A stretch of 64,000 bases of DNA from OLB9 sp041392785 (GCA_041392785.1 JAWKLK010000001.1:186001-250000); one strand, 5' to 3'; positions 36,356 through 45,499 are shown, counted from the stretch's first letter. Notes: generated from the letters alone by a model not told the origin. Translations and numbers: made by a program.

Positions 36356-37801
36356 ATGAGTAAGGCATTAATCGCTTCTACACACAGAAAAACCAAAATT
36401 ATTGCTACTGTCGGACCCGCTTGTGATACTATTCCAAAATTGAAAGAGCTAGTTCTTGCAGGAGTAAATGTCTTTAGATTGAATTTTTCTCACGGCACAC
36501 ATGCACAGCACTTAGATGTGATAGATAATATTTTGGAGATAAATGAAATGTTGGGAACGCATGTAGGTATTCTAGCCGATTTACAGGGCCCAAAATTACG
36601 CGTAGGTGTCATGGAAAATGATGGCTTACCCATTGCCCCAGGTGATATTCTTACTTTTGTCAATGAAAAATGCGTGGGTAATAAAGATAAGATTTATATG
36701 AGTTATAAATCTTTTGCCCAAGACGTGAATCCAGGTGAAATCGTATTAGTAGACGATGGAAAGATACGATTGGAGGTAGTATCTACAAATAAAGTAAATG
36801 AAGTCAAACTCAAAGTACTTTTTGGGAGTCTTTTGGCTTCCAAGAAAGGGGTAAACTTACCAGATACCAAGATTTCATTGCCTTCGCTTACTGAAAAGGA
36901 TTTAGAAGACTTAGACTTTTTGCTTACGCAACCTATCAACTGGATCGCCCTATCATTTGTAAGAAGTGCAGCCGATGTTAGGGATCTCCAAGAAAGAATA
37001 GCTACAAAAAATCACAACGCCAAAGTGATAGCAAAAATAGAAAAACCCGAGGCAATATCCAATATCAAGGAAATTATAAAGGTTGCAGATGCTATTATGA
37101 TCGCTCGAGGGGATCTAGGTGTAGAGGTGCCTTTAGAAAAACTACCATCTCTACAAAAACGTATTATTATTCGTTGTGTAAAAATGGCTAAACCAGTCAT
37201 AGTAGCAACGCAAATGATGGAAAGTATGATCACAAATCCTACTCCTTCTAGAGCTGAAGTAACGGATGTTGCCAATGCAGTCCTTGATGGCACCGATGCT
37301 GTAATGTTATCGGGAGAAACTTCTGTGGGAAATCACCCTGCTTTAGTCGTAAAGGAAATGCGAAAAATCATAGCGGATGCAGAAAGCCATTTTTTGATGT
37401 TGGTTCGAAGAAAAGAACCCGATCCCCAGACGGAAACCTTTCTTTCAGATGTACTTTGTTTCAATGCACCTAGAATTGCAGAAATAGTACAGGCAAAGGC
37501 CATCACAGGAATCACCGTAAATGGTTATACTGCATTTAAAATGTCATCCTATCGTCCAAATAGCGAAATTCATATTTTCTCAAACAGAACCCATATGCTG
37601 AGTACTCTGGCTTTAGTTTGGGGTGTTCTTGGACACTTTTATGATAAATTTACCACTACTGATGAAACTATTCAAGATGTCAATGACAAATTGAAGGAAA
37701 TAGGAGCAGTAAACAAAGGCGACATAGTCATCAATACAGGAAGCATGCCACTTCAAAAACGCATCCGTACTAATATGCTCAAAATATCTGTTGTGGAGTA
37801 A
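36356..37801 (+). CDS. pyk: Pyruvate kinase
   Basis: 481 residues, full length. Barrel domain motifs: KIIATVGPACDT, NVFRLNFSHGT, ILADLQGPKLRVG, then the catalytic signature KVIAKIEKPEAISN with its conserved Lys, MIARGDLGVEVP and PVIVATQMMESMI. The C-terminal allosteric domain ends with NTGSMPLQ. It catalyses phosphoenolpyruvate + ADP to pyruvate + ATP. Monocistronic. A TATCTTCG near 36319 is one base from the -7 consensus. No anomalies. Confidence 0.96.
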   Translation: MSKALIASTHRKTKIIATVGPACDTIPKLKELVLAGVNVFRLNFSHGTHAQHLDVIDNILEINEMLGTHVGILADLQGPKLRVGVMENDGLPIAPGDILTFVNEKCVGNKDKIYMSYKSFAQDVNPGEIVLVDDGKIRLEVVSTNKVNEVKLKVLFGSLLASKKGVNLPDTKISLPSLTEKDLEDLDFLLTQPINWIALSFVRSAADVRDLQERIATKNHNAKVIAKIEKPEAISNIKEIIKVADAIMIARGDLGVEVPLEKLPSLQKRIIIRCVKMAKPVIVATQMMESMITNPTPSRAEVTDVANAVLDGTDAVMLSGETSVGNHPALVVKEMRKIIADAESHFLMLVRRKEPDPQTETFLSDVLCFNAPRIAEIVQAKAITGITVNGYTAFKMSSYRPNSEIHIFSNRTHMLSTLALVWGVLGHFYDKFTTTDETIQDVNDKLKEIGAVNKGDIVINTGSMPLQKRIRTNMLKISVVE

Positions 37802-38124
37802 TCGATAAATGCTGTAAAACTTTAGTATAAAGAAGGTTTGATATAGATTGTGACCAATTTTTTAGGAGATTGGTACATATTATACTATGTAGGATTGCTA
37901 TAAAAAAATGTGCCCTATATCATCATAATAACAGATGTAATCAATGTCTTTTTCTTTCATTTTAAACTATAAATTTGTTATTTTGCGGTGTATTATTGTG
38001 CCTACTGTTTTATAATTGAATTATAAATAAGATATTTTCTTTTCAATATTGATTAGTCATTTTGACATTAATCTAGGATAAAGCAGTAACAAATCAAGAT
38101 ATAAATGCATAAAATAATATACTT
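37802..38124. other. Intergenic, nothing recognised
   Basis: 323 AT-rich bases between pyk and the LytTR regulator. No frame of note, no clear terminator and no exact TAnnTTTG box. The regulator's transcript probably starts in its distal part. Confidence 0.3.
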
Positions 38125-38868
38125 ATGAATATACTTATAATTGAAGATGACCTGGTGGTAGCTCAAAATATGAAAGAGATCATTCAAGGTCTGGGTCCTA
38201 ACAATATTATAATTGCGAGAAATGATGTACAAGCATTCGATGCAATAAAAATAGTAAAACCACAACTTTTTTTAACAGACATATCCTTAGATCAAAGCGA
38301 ACTAGATGGAATTGGGATCATGCAAGAGATCGAGAAATATAATGATGCTCCATTAATATATACTTCTGCACTTTCTGATCATAACACACGCAATCGTGCA
38401 AAATTGACTAAACCAGTAGCTTACCTAGTTAAGCCATTTTCGGCCAAACAACTGGAAGTTGCTATCGATTTTGCTATGTACAATAAGCACGATAGGAATC
38501 CCGAAGCTTACATAGAAATTGATCATCAACCACTTATCACAGAAACGGATTTTGTCTATGTCAAAGGAAAAAATGATTATATTAAGATTGTAAAATCAGA
38601 TATACTATATCTCAAGTCGGATAGCAGCTATACAGATATTGTCACCAAAACGGATAAGGTAAGGCACTATGTACATCTTAAAGAGATAGTATCACGACTT
38701 AAGGTACCATATATTGTAAGAACACATAACTCCTATGCTGTCAATACTCGATTGATTCAAAAGTATGATAATGAAACACTTTATATCTATGGGCACAATG
38801 AATTGCATAGTATACCATTAGGGATCACCTATAAAGCAGAAGTCATGAAATGGTTGCCTAAGTTGTAA
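38125..38868 (+). CDS. LytTR-type response regulator
   Basis: 247 residues. Receiver domain 1-120 has the acidic pair DD (9-10), phospho-acceptor Asp in FLTDISLD, conserved Thr/Ser in IYTSAL and the Lys in YLVKPFS. LytTR DNA-binding domain about 140-245: DFVYVKGKNDYIKI, ILYLKSDSSYTDIVT, IVRTHNSYAVN. It is followed 7 bases later by a HisKA_2 kinase, a cognate pair by position. Regulates transcription by binding direct repeats; targets unknown. Confidence 0.92.
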   Translation: MNILIIEDDLVVAQNMKEIIQGLGPNNIIIARNDVQAFDAIKIVKPQLFLTDISLDQSELDGIGIMQEIEKYNDAPLIYTSALSDHNTRNRAKLTKPVAYLVKPFSAKQLEVAIDFAMYNKHDRNPEAYIEIDHQPLITETDFVYVKGKNDYIKIVKSDILYLKSDSSYTDIVTKTDKVRHYVHLKEIVSRLKVPYIVRTHNSYAVNTRLIQKYDNETLYIYGHNELHSIPLGITYKAEVMKWLPKL

Positions 38869-38875
38869 AATTTAA

Positions 38876-40852
38876 ATGATGAAATTTGAAAGTACATTTA
38901 TGATGAAACATATTACAAACTGTCTAATATTTTGTCTGTTTTTAATGTTGAACTTTAATTTATTTTCTCAATCTCATAATGAATTGGAGGAGCTTTGCGA
39001 TGAAGCATTAAAACTAAGATACACTAATATTCCAAAAGCTTTAGAACTAATTTCGAAAGTTGAAATATTGACAAAATCAAATGCTGCTAAAGATACATTT
39101 TATGCTGAAGCTTTACGAATAAAAGGAAATATTATTAAAGGCAACAATCCTGATTCTGCATTATTTTATTTAAAAAAAAGTCATAAAATATTTAAAACTG
39201 GCCAAAGCATTAGAGGAGAAGTTAGAGCTTTAGTTAATATTGCGCTAATCCAAACAGCACTTGGGAATTATGATACATCAAACAAGATTTACAATAGTGT
39301 TGATATATTGGCCAAGCAATTAAAAAATGAATCATTAGAACTTCAAAACCTAATCAACTGGGTACAAAACTTCAATTCAAATAAGGATCATAAAAATGCC
39401 TTAAAGTATAATGATAGGGCAAGAGATTTAAATTCAAAACTTGGAAAAAAATATGAGGCTTACATTTTTAGTAACTATGCAAAAATACATATGGATCTTA
39501 GAAACTTTAAAACGGCGATTGATTATTACCATATGGCACGTCAATATTTTAAATTTGACAGAAATTTAATACCATTATTTCATAGTATATCGAATTGCTA
39601 CCATAATTTAGGAGACCTAGTACAATGTAAGTCGTATCTTGATTCGCTTCGACAATTTGATTTAGATTCTGACGATTTGATTCGTATTCAAGACCACTTA
39701 ATCAATATTGCAATAAAGGAAAAAGATAAAAAAGAATTTGAGTCAAATATTCAAATTTATGATAGCTTATATTTCATACTAAAGGAGGCACAATTTGAAT
39801 GCATGGTACTGAATTATCAAGCAATCTTTGCTCATGAAACGAACGATATTAAAGAGTTCAAAAAAAAGGCATATCTAGCGTTTAACTGTTTGAAAGCTAA
39901 AAATTCTTATGATTATGCAGCTGATATGGCTGAAAGAATCGTTTCCATAGGTTTAGGTGCACAGGACAAAAAAGTTTTAGACTTTCTAATTAATTATCAA
40001 GATTCCATCAGTAAATCTGGCATATATAAAGTTATCAAAAAGAGCGAATTGAATTTGTTTAATGATATAAATGAAATTGAAAATGAAAATGAGAAATATG
40101 CATTAGAAAAAATGGAAATAGAAAATAAAATTGCAGATATTGAAATTAAAAACCAATCCCAACTAAATTCTCTACTCATTTTTTTCTTAGTATTAGTATC
40201 AGGAGCTTTGATTTTCTTTTTATATTTAATGCAACTGTTGAAGTCTAAAAATAATACTTTAAAAAATCAAAAAGAGAAAATCCAACTTCTCCACCAAGAA
40301 CTCAATCATCGAGTAAAGAACAATCTATACTTCATGACGTCACTTTTAGAAATGCAGGGCCGACGCACCCAAAATATAGAAGCGCGCGAAATATTGCAAG
40401 AGACTGAAAATCGGCTTGGAGCTTTATCGCTTGTACATAGCAATCTATTCAAAAATGACGAAGATACCACTGTAAATTTGGCTGTTTACTTAGAAGAGTT
40501 AGTCACACAATTAGAAAAAATATTTGCCATTCCAGGTAAGGAATTGAATATCATTTGTAATCTAAGTGATCACCATGTGAATGCAGAAGACGCCATGCGC
40601 TTGGGTCTTATCGTAAATGAGTTAGTGACCAATAGTGTAAAACACGCCTTCACACATGTCAATGAACCACAAATCAATATAACCACTGAGCTTGACCAAA
40701 CGGGTAAACTTGCGCTTGAATATATAGATAATGGTCCAGGAAACAATCATTTTTCCAATATTTCATCTGAAGAATCAAATGCACATCTTGGCACAAAATT
40801 AATTTCATTGCTCAAGGAGCAGTTGAAGGATCGATATACACTTGTATACTAG
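38876..40852 (+). CDS. TPR-containing sensor histidine kinase, HisKA_2 family
   Basis: 658 residues. The signal-anchor at about 10-31 (MKHITNCLIFCLFLMLNFNL) is followed by periplasmic TPR-like repeats to about residue 390, a coiled coil (ENENEKYALEKMEIENKI), one membrane helix at about 432-452 (LLIFFLVLVSGALIFFLYL), then a HisKA_2 domain LNHRVKNNLYFMTSLLEMQ with the phospho-His, and an ATPase domain (LGLIVNELVTNSVKHAF, N box). The last G box is shortened: after HLGTKLISLLKEQLKDRYTLVY the protein stops, about 10-20 residues early compared with typical endings. The first Met (38876) and the second (38879) are equivalent choices. Confidence 0.88.
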   Translation: MMKFESTFMMKHITNCLIFCLFLMLNFNLFSQSHNELEELCDEALKLRYTNIPKALELISKVEILTKSNAAKDTFYAEALRIKGNIIKGNNPDSALFYLKKSHKIFKTGQSIRGEVRALVNIALIQTALGNYDTSNKIYNSVDILAKQLKNESLELQNLINWVQNFNSNKDHKNALKYNDRARDLNSKLGKKYEAYIFSNYAKIHMDLRNFKTAIDYYHMARQYFKFDRNLIPLFHSISNCYHNLGDLVQCKSYLDSLRQFDLDSDDLIRIQDHLINIAIKEKDKKEFESNIQIYDSLYFILKEAQFECMVLNYQAIFAHETNDIKEFKKKAYLAFNCLKAKNSYDYAADMAERIVSIGLGAQDKKVLDFLINYQDSISKSGIYKVIKKSELNLFNDINEIENENEKYALEKMEIENKIADIEIKNQSQLNSLLIFFLVLVSGALIFFLYLMQLLKSKNNTLKNQKEKIQLLHQELNHRVKNNLYFMTSLLEMQGRRTQNIEAREILQETENRLGALSLVHSNLFKNDEDTTVNLAVYLEELVTQLEKIFAIPGKELNIICNLSDHHVNAEDAMRLGLIVNELVTNSVKHAFTHVNEPQINITTELDQTGKLALEYIDNGPGNNHFSNISSEESNAHLGTKLISLLKEQLKDRYTLVY

Positions 40853-41097
40853 GCAAGACCCTTTTTTACTAACCTGCAAATTTGTAGATTGGGAAAAATA
40901 AGGTATAGATAAAGAACATCGTGACACACACTGATATTCGATTTAGATATTAAATATGAAATTTAGATTTGTAAAAATTTTAATTAATTGCAAATATCAC
41001 AAATGAAGATTTAGAATTATTGACATGCACTATTGACGCCAAAACCTCCAAAAGACCTAAGATTCATTTTGTAAACCCGTTTTGATCTCAGGAATAT

Positions 41098-41445
41098 ATG
41101 AACCAACAAACCACCTACTTCCTCCCACTTCTTAAAGGTAATTTCATCGCGATGTCGGCTGATGAGATAAAATACATCCGTTCTGATGGGCCTGTAGTGT
41201 TAATTACTGACATACAAGATCAGCAGTTAGCTAGTGGTCAATCGCTCAAGTTTTACTCAGAATTACTAAGTGATGTCTCGTTTTTTCAAGTGAGTCAAAG
41301 CATGCTCGTCAATCTCCAGAAAGTGCGATATATCGATGCTGGTAATCAAGAGTTGGAGCTTATTTGTGGCAAACGCATCACTATTTCGCGCAATGGGTTA
41401 AAACTGCTCAAAGATCATTTAAAATCGAATGGATATAAGTGGTGA
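41098..41445 (+). CDS. Stand-alone LytTR DNA-binding protein
   Basis: 115 residues composed only of a LytTR domain: ADEIKYIRSDGPVVLITD, FFQVSQSMLVNLQKVRYID, LELICGKRITISRNGLKLLKDHL. No receiver. It may be an orphan regulator or the detached output domain of a former two-component protein. Located 245 bases after the kinase, same strand, but not tightly coupled. Confidence 0.85.
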   Translation: MNQQTTYFLPLLKGNFIAMSADEIKYIRSDGPVVLITDIQDQQLASGQSLKFYSELLSDVSFFQVSQSMLVNLQKVRYIDAGNQELELICGKRITISRNGLKLLKDHLKSNGYKW

Positions 41446-41612
41446 TTTTTTATCAACGAACCAAGAACGACGAACAATATGGACGACAACCGAACGTCAA
41501 TTGATAAATGATCTACAACAATTTGTAAGTGACTAAAATCTCAAAGCCGAGGATACAAAGAAAGACATTACTTTTAGGGCTGATCAGTCATAAATGTTAA
41601 GTCTTTCCTGTT

Positions 41613-41760
41613 GTCCAAAGTCTATAGACTTTAGGACTATTATTCCTTGGTTTCCACATAGCAATGTAACATAGTTTGTCTTAGCTTCCAAGCTACGATG
41701 TTGTTTCATCAGGCTTCGTGCTGAGTTGCATGTTTATTTCAAACTATATTAATTTTGTAT
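41613..41760. repeat. Four-hairpin intergenic repeat, copy 1 (degenerate)
   Basis: Begins GTCCAAAGTCTATAGACTTT and ends in TTTCAAACTATATTAATTTTGTAT-like sequence. It retains hairpins AAAGTCTATAGACTTT, TAGCTTCCAAGCTA and a weakened CAGGCTTCGTGCTG; the second hairpin is lost. It flanks the zeta toxin module on its 3' side. Confidence 0.75.
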
Positions 41761-41790
41761 AAATGTCTAACATACAAATGCTGGAAGTCT

Positions 41791-41967
41791 TTAATGCTGA
41801 TTTTTAGTTACGATCAAATCTTCCGGTTTTATCCTTACTACTTTTCCGTCTTTCATGACAACGAGTTCGCTATTCATTTTTATTTTATATGCTATAAGGC
41901 GAGTACGAACTAACTGCATCCCGTCTATTATTTTTTGTATATTTTCTGGTCTTTTATAGGCTTCCAT
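41791..41967 (-). CDS. Small putative antitoxin of the zeta-like toxin
   Basis: 58 residues. The ATG at 41967 overlaps the 3' end of the zeta-like gene by 14 bases, implying translational coupling. The sequence MEAYKRPENIQKIIDG, then RTRLIAYKIKMNSELVVMKDGKVVRIKPED, has a short N-terminal helix and a C-terminal beta-hairpin-like ELVVMKDGKVVRIKP, as in small antitoxins found next to zeta-like kinases in Bacteroidota. No known domain. Below usual gene-calling length, so easily missed. Confidence 0.6.
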   Translation of the reverse strand: MEAYKRPENIQKIIDGMQLVRTRLIAYKIKMNSELVVMKDGKVVRIKPEDLIVTKNQH

Positions 41968-42541
41968 TTTTAAATTTTAGAAGTTGAATAAATATGTTAG
42001 AATTATGTATTAGTAGTTCAGAAGAAAAAAGCTTTTCAGCAATAATGGTAGCATTTAAGTTTGAATTATCAAAAATAACTAACTGATCCACTATGTCAAT
42101 ATATATATCAAAAAGGTTACGTATTCCACTAAAATATCTCCTAATAATGACATCTTCTGGTATATTATGACCTCCTTCGGACACCCTTGTCCGTACCCTG
42201 TTGATAGCCATTTCCACACTTTCTAGCCAAAAAAACAAAAGAATCACTTCATATCCTTTGCTACGAGCTTCTATGATTTTATTTCTGTATATTTTGGTAG
42301 TTAATGTTGTCTCTATGGCAAATGACTGGTCTTCAGCAAACAACTGTTCTATTCTGGTAAGCATAATTCTACCAGCTTCAAAAGCGACACTTTCAGGCTT
42401 GAAAGGTGACAATCCCTTGGCAATCTCGTCTGCATTGACAAATTGATCACAGTGCAATATATCTGGCAATATCGTGAATGATGCGGTAGTTTTACCAGCA
42501 CCATTGCATCCAGCTATGATATATAAACTCTTTGTATTCAT
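41954..42541 (-). CDS. Zeta toxin-like P-loop kinase
   Basis: 195 residues. Walker A GCNGAGKTT at 12-20; FVNADEIAKGLSP (34-46) is the zeta-type substrate-binding Asp motif; FAIETTLTT (about 75-83) and the lid-like RVRTRVSEGGHNIPEDVIIRRY (about 116-137) match zeta/ParE-unrelated UDP-GlcNAc kinases of the zeta family. Zeta toxins phosphorylate UDP-N-acetylglucosamine and block wall synthesis; substrate not proven for this Gram-negative clade. Partner is the overlapping 58-codon gene downstream. Confidence 0.85.
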   Translation of the reverse strand: MNTKSLYIIAGCNGAGKTTASFTILPDILHCDQFVNADEIAKGLSPFKPESVAFEAGRIMLTRIEQLFAEDQSFAIETTLTTKIYRNKIIEARSKGYEVILLFFWLESVEMAINRVRTRVSEGGHNIPEDVIIRRYFSGIRNLFDIYIDIVDQLVIFDNSNLNATIIAEKLFSSELLIHNSNIFIQLLKFKNGSL

Positions 42542-42600
42542 AACGCAAAGATAGGTTTATTTTGATACATGGCTAGTAGAAATAGTCAATTACTCCCATT

Positions 42601-42750
42601 GTCCAAAGTCTCCAGACTTTAAGAATAGTATATCACGGTCTCCAGACCGCTGTGCATTACCATCGTTCGTCGTAGCTTTCAAGCTACGATGCAGTATCAT
42701 CAGGCATCGTGCCTGAGTCGAACATTTTTTCAAACTATCTTAATTGTATA
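42601..42750. repeat. Four-hairpin intergenic repeat, copy 2
   Basis: Four successive palindromes: AAAGTCTCCAGACTTT (42605-42620), CGGTCTCCAGACCG (42636-42649), CGTAGCTTTCAAGCTACG (42671-42688) and TCAGGCATCGTGCCTGA (42700-42716). A conserved TTTCAAACTAT-like tail ends the unit. Lies between the zeta module and the MntA-HepT module. Confidence 0.85.
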
Positions 42751-42778
42751 TTCTCCCAGACTTTAGAATACCTTCATC

Positions 42779-43117
42779 TTACACTTCTCTCAATAAAGCC
42801 TTTATTTCTACATCAAGGATAGGTAGGTATTTCACCGCAATGAGCCAAATAATATCTTCAGAAACAGAGTCATAACCATGGATTATGCGGTTACGAGTAT
42901 CTACTATTTTCCTGGAATTACTAATGGAGATCTTTGGTTCTGTATGCAAGATTCTATTCATAGCTTCTCCTATAATCTCGATATTTCGTTCAATAGCTCT
43001 TATTGTTTTTAGGTCGTTTTTGAAATCATGAAAACTACCTGATGCTGGTAAAAATTCATTGATTTCTGCGATACATCTTTTAATGTCTTCAAGCCAGACC
43101 TTGAGCGCTTCTTGCAT
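42779..43117 (-). CDS. hepT: HepT-type HEPN toxin (DUF86)
   Basis: The start is set at the ATG at 43117 (MQEALKVWLEDIKRCI), giving 112 residues; upstream only a TTG is available. An all-helical HEPN fold with the RNase motif RNRIIHGY (R-x4-H-x-Y) at about 75-82. In MntA-HepT modules HepT is the toxic RNase, and MntA silences it by adding AMP to the Tyr of this motif. Start overlaps the 3' end of mntA by 29 bases, as is typical. Confidence 0.9.
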   Translation of the reverse strand: MQEALKVWLEDIKRCIAEINEFLPASGSFHDFKNDLKTIRAIERNIEIIGEAMNRILHTEPKISISNSRKIVDTRNRIIHGYDSVSEDIIWLIAVKYLPILDVEIKALLREV

Positions 43118-43409
43118 ATACAAGTTTTTTTTGCTTATTGATGATATGCTCAAATGTCTTGTTTTTTATCGCCTTTTGTTCTAGTAAATCTATTTTTCTT
43201 TTAAAAATATTCGATAATGCAAATTTAAGTTCTAAGTAATTTTCGGCATATTCTATAGGATCTTCTGATGCTAAAGAAACAATAAAATCAATATCACTAT
43301 CTTCTTTAAATTTATCTGTTAGAATGGAACCAAATACAAAAAGCTCATCTACCTTAAAATTCTTACAAATGTCAATTAAAGAGTTTTGATATTTTTTTAT
43401 TATATCCAT
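43089..43409 (-). CDS. mntA: MntA-type nucleotidyltransferase antitoxin
   Basis: The start is set at the ATG at 43409 (MDIIKKYQNSLIDICKNF); an upstream ATG at 43430 is also possible. 106 residues. The minimal nucleotidyltransferase motif GSILTDKFKEDSDIDFIV (G-S-x(10)-D-x-D) and a later LKFALSNIFKRKIDLLE helix with the third catalytic Asp are present. AMPylates HepT to neutralise it. The C terminus overlaps hepT. Confidence 0.9.
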   Translation of the reverse strand: MDIIKKYQNSLIDICKNFKVDELFVFGSILTDKFKEDSDIDFIVSLASEDPIEYAENYLELKFALSNIFKRKIDLLEQKAIKNKTFEHIINKQKKLVYARSAQGLA

Positions 43410-43473
43410 TTTTTTAGTATTTATAAACATAAATAAAAAACGAATATTAAAACAAATAGTTCAAACATCTGTC

Positions 43474-43622
43474 GTCCAAAGTCTCCAGACTTTAGGACTA
43501 GTATATCACGGTCTCCAGACCGCTGTGCATTACCATCGTTCGTCGTAGCTTCCGAGCTACGATGCAGTATCATCAGGCATTGCGCCTGAGTTGTATGTTT
43601 ATTTCAAACTATTTAGATTTTG
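43474..43622. repeat. Four-hairpin intergenic repeat, copy 3
   Basis: Almost identical to copy 2, with hairpins AAAGTCTCCAGACTTT, CGGTCTCCAGACCG, CGTAGCTTCCGAGCTACG and TCAGGCATTGCGCCTGA. The loop and arm changes in the last two are compensatory or loop-confined, keeping the pairing. Starts 44 bases upstream of the mntA region. Confidence 0.85.
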
Positions 43623-43663
43623 AATCTTAGAGGAGACGCTACGATTATTGAAATCTTCATAGT

Positions 43664-43690
43664 TGTCCAAAGTCTCCAGACCGCAGTGTA
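43664..43690. repeat. Fragment of the four-hairpin repeat
   Basis: GTCCAAAGTCTCCAGACCGC: the first hairpin's left arm fused to the second hairpin's right arm, as expected from a deletion between the two GTCTCCAGAC cores. Shows that the palindromes recombine or slip. Confidence 0.6.
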
Positions 43691-44112
43691 AAGTTAATTA
43701 AAGTCAAAATAACTTATGAAAAAAAACACATAAGAATAGAATATTATAATATGTAACACATTTAAATAAATATAATATATAAACCAAATATGCGAAATAT
43801 CGACCGAATATACGAATGTAATAGATTTTACGAATCGTCATCGGTACTTTCGTGCTGTTTTTAGTCTCAGTCTCAAAATAAGTAAGGGTATATATCCATT
43901 TCCATATTGGTACGAATCCAAATGATGGAATCTGAGATATATCCTAAAACTACACAGATGCCCAAAGCACGCTGCGGTAGTTGATATTGTACAGTTTTTT
44001 ATCTCAACGCATATCCACTCGGATGCTCATATCCGATAAAAAACTGCAAAAGCTCCCACAACCATATTTTGGTATCTGGAATTTTATTTTTGATAACCAA
44101 AACGAATTCTAT
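43691..44112 (+). promoter_or_regulatory. Long leader of the giant protease gene, with a structured segment
   Basis: Mostly AT-rich and gene-free. A stem at 43992-44045 pairs CAGTTTTTTATC with GATAAAAACTG (one bulged T) and encloses smaller CATATCC/GGATG pairings, about 70 bases before the ATG. It may be an RNA leader structure or simply the 5' edge of a decayed sequence. No exact TAnnTTTG box is evident. Confidence 0.3.
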
Positions 44113-45498
44113 ATGAACTTTTCTTTGACAACTTTCTGGAAGGTGATGGCGGTGGCTGTTGTGATGATTTTATTTAATGATAAGGCATTTGCTCAGATGA
44201 GTGAAGGTGGGACTCCTCCTTCTTTCAGGTATAAAAGCACATTGAGGTCTTTGGATACTGTGATGCAGAATAGGCTACCAGCATTGGATATGCGGAAGGT
44301 GGAAGAGGAAGACAAAGAAGATGCCAGAAATGGAAGAAATCCGAGGGCAGGATATGGATTGCCTGCAAACACGGATGTCTTAAAAGAAGGTACATGGACT
44401 AAGTTGCCTTCTGGAGAATATATCTGTAGATATCAATTCAAGTGCGAAGATGCGGTAGTTTTGAGCTTACTTTTTTCCAATTTTAAACTGACTGATGGAG
44501 ACAAATTGTTTGTCTACAACGAAGATGGAAGTCACGTACAAGGGGCTTTTACATCTGCAAATAATAAATCATCCGGTAAGTTTGCAACTGCAATGTTGGT
44601 TGGGAATTCTATAACGCTCGAATTAGTATCAAATACCACAAAAGAAAACAATACTTCAATTATAGAAATTAGCTATGTTGTGAATTATTATATCTACAAA
44701 GATAAAATAGGATCACGGGCAAATAACGTACCTTGTCAATTATCAGGAGATTGTCAAGTTAGCATAAATTGTCCTGAAGGTGCTGGATTTAGAGATGTTG
44801 GGAATGGGGTAGCTAGAATAGTATTTCCAAGAGGAGGAGGTTCAGTAAGTTTTTGTTCAGGTTCATTAATTAATAATACCAGATTTGATGCTTCACCACT
44901 TTTTTTAACAGCGAACCACTGTATTCAAAGTGATGGAAATAAAGATGGTGATTTTACTGATAATGTTGACCTATTTTATGACGCAGATTCTGGCATGGGG
45001 GAATCTAAAGCCGATGATTGGATGTTTTATTGGAATTTTGATGGGCCAGAATGTGGTATAAGATGTGATGCTAATGAAATAATTGATGCAAAAACTACAA
45101 CTGGAGCGTATGTTTTAGCTAATGATAATGCCTTTGCATCTTCGGATTTCGCACTTTTGTATTTAGTAGAAAATCCAATTTGTGATAACGAAATTAATGC
45201 ACAATTGAATGGATGGGATAATTCAAACATTATTTATGGGAACTCAATAGGTATTCACCATCCCATAGGAGATTTTAAAATGATAGCAACAGACTTTGAT
45301 TCTCCAATAAATTCAAGTTCTAAATATAAAACAGTAAAATTTGATGAAACATCAACAAATCATCATAGTGTAACTGAAGGAGGATCTTCAGGGTCTCCTA
45401 TATTTAATGCAAACAAACTTATCTTTGGTCAATTAAGAGGAGTCAATGTTAGTTGTGGACTACCAGATTTTCCTCCTTGTTGTGATTTAAAAAGATGA
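44113..45498 (+). CDS. Giant surface protein, N-terminal part: trypsin-like (lysyl endopeptidase-type) protease, split by a frameshift
   Basis: The start is set at the ATG at 44113, which opens the signal peptide MNFSLTTFWKVMAVAVVMIL then FNDKAFAQ; 44 upstream codons are open but not signal-like. After a ~190-residue propeptide comes an S1-type protease domain: His269 in LTANHC, Asp345 in ASSDFALLYL, Ser426 in GGSSGSP, cysteine-rich as in Lysobacter/Achromobacter lysyl endopeptidases. The frame ends at 45498 after an A5 run (45489-45493). Removing one A continues DLK into DDPVFRSDYGALSYSWTNNN, which is the expected end of the protease domain (FSYSW...LSDWLDP) and leads straight into the next frame. 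Confidence 0.8.
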   Translation: MNFSLTTFWKVMAVAVVMILFNDKAFAQMSEGGTPPSFRYKSTLRSLDTVMQNRLPALDMRKVEEEDKEDARNGRNPRAGYGLPANTDVLKEGTWTKLPSGEYICRYQFKCEDAVVLSLLFSNFKLTDGDKLFVYNEDGSHVQGAFTSANNKSSGKFATAMLVGNSITLELVSNTTKENNTSIIEISYVVNYYIYKDKIGSRANNVPCQLSGDCQVSINCPEGAGFRDVGNGVARIVFPRGGGSVSFCSGSLINNTRFDASPLFLTANHCIQSDGNKDGDFTDNVDLFYDADSGMGESKADDWMFYWNFDGPECGIRCDANEIIDAKTTTGAYVLANDNAFASSDFALLYLVENPICDNEINAQLNGWDNSNIIYGNSIGIHHPIGDFKMIATDFDSPINSSSKYKTVKFDETSTNHHSVTEGGSSGSPIFNANKLIFGQLRGVNVSCGLPDFPPCCDLKR

Positions 45499-45499
45499 C

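Noticed and set aside
41613..43690. The repeated hairpin units as a CRISPR array
   Set aside because: Units are ~150 bp, only three or four in number, and separated by protein genes rather than by short uniform spacers.
41613..43690. The hairpin units as true integron attC sites
   Set aside because: No integrase, no GTTRRRY-type core sites, and four separate palindromes rather than one bipartite site. Only the cassette-like layout is kept as a finding.
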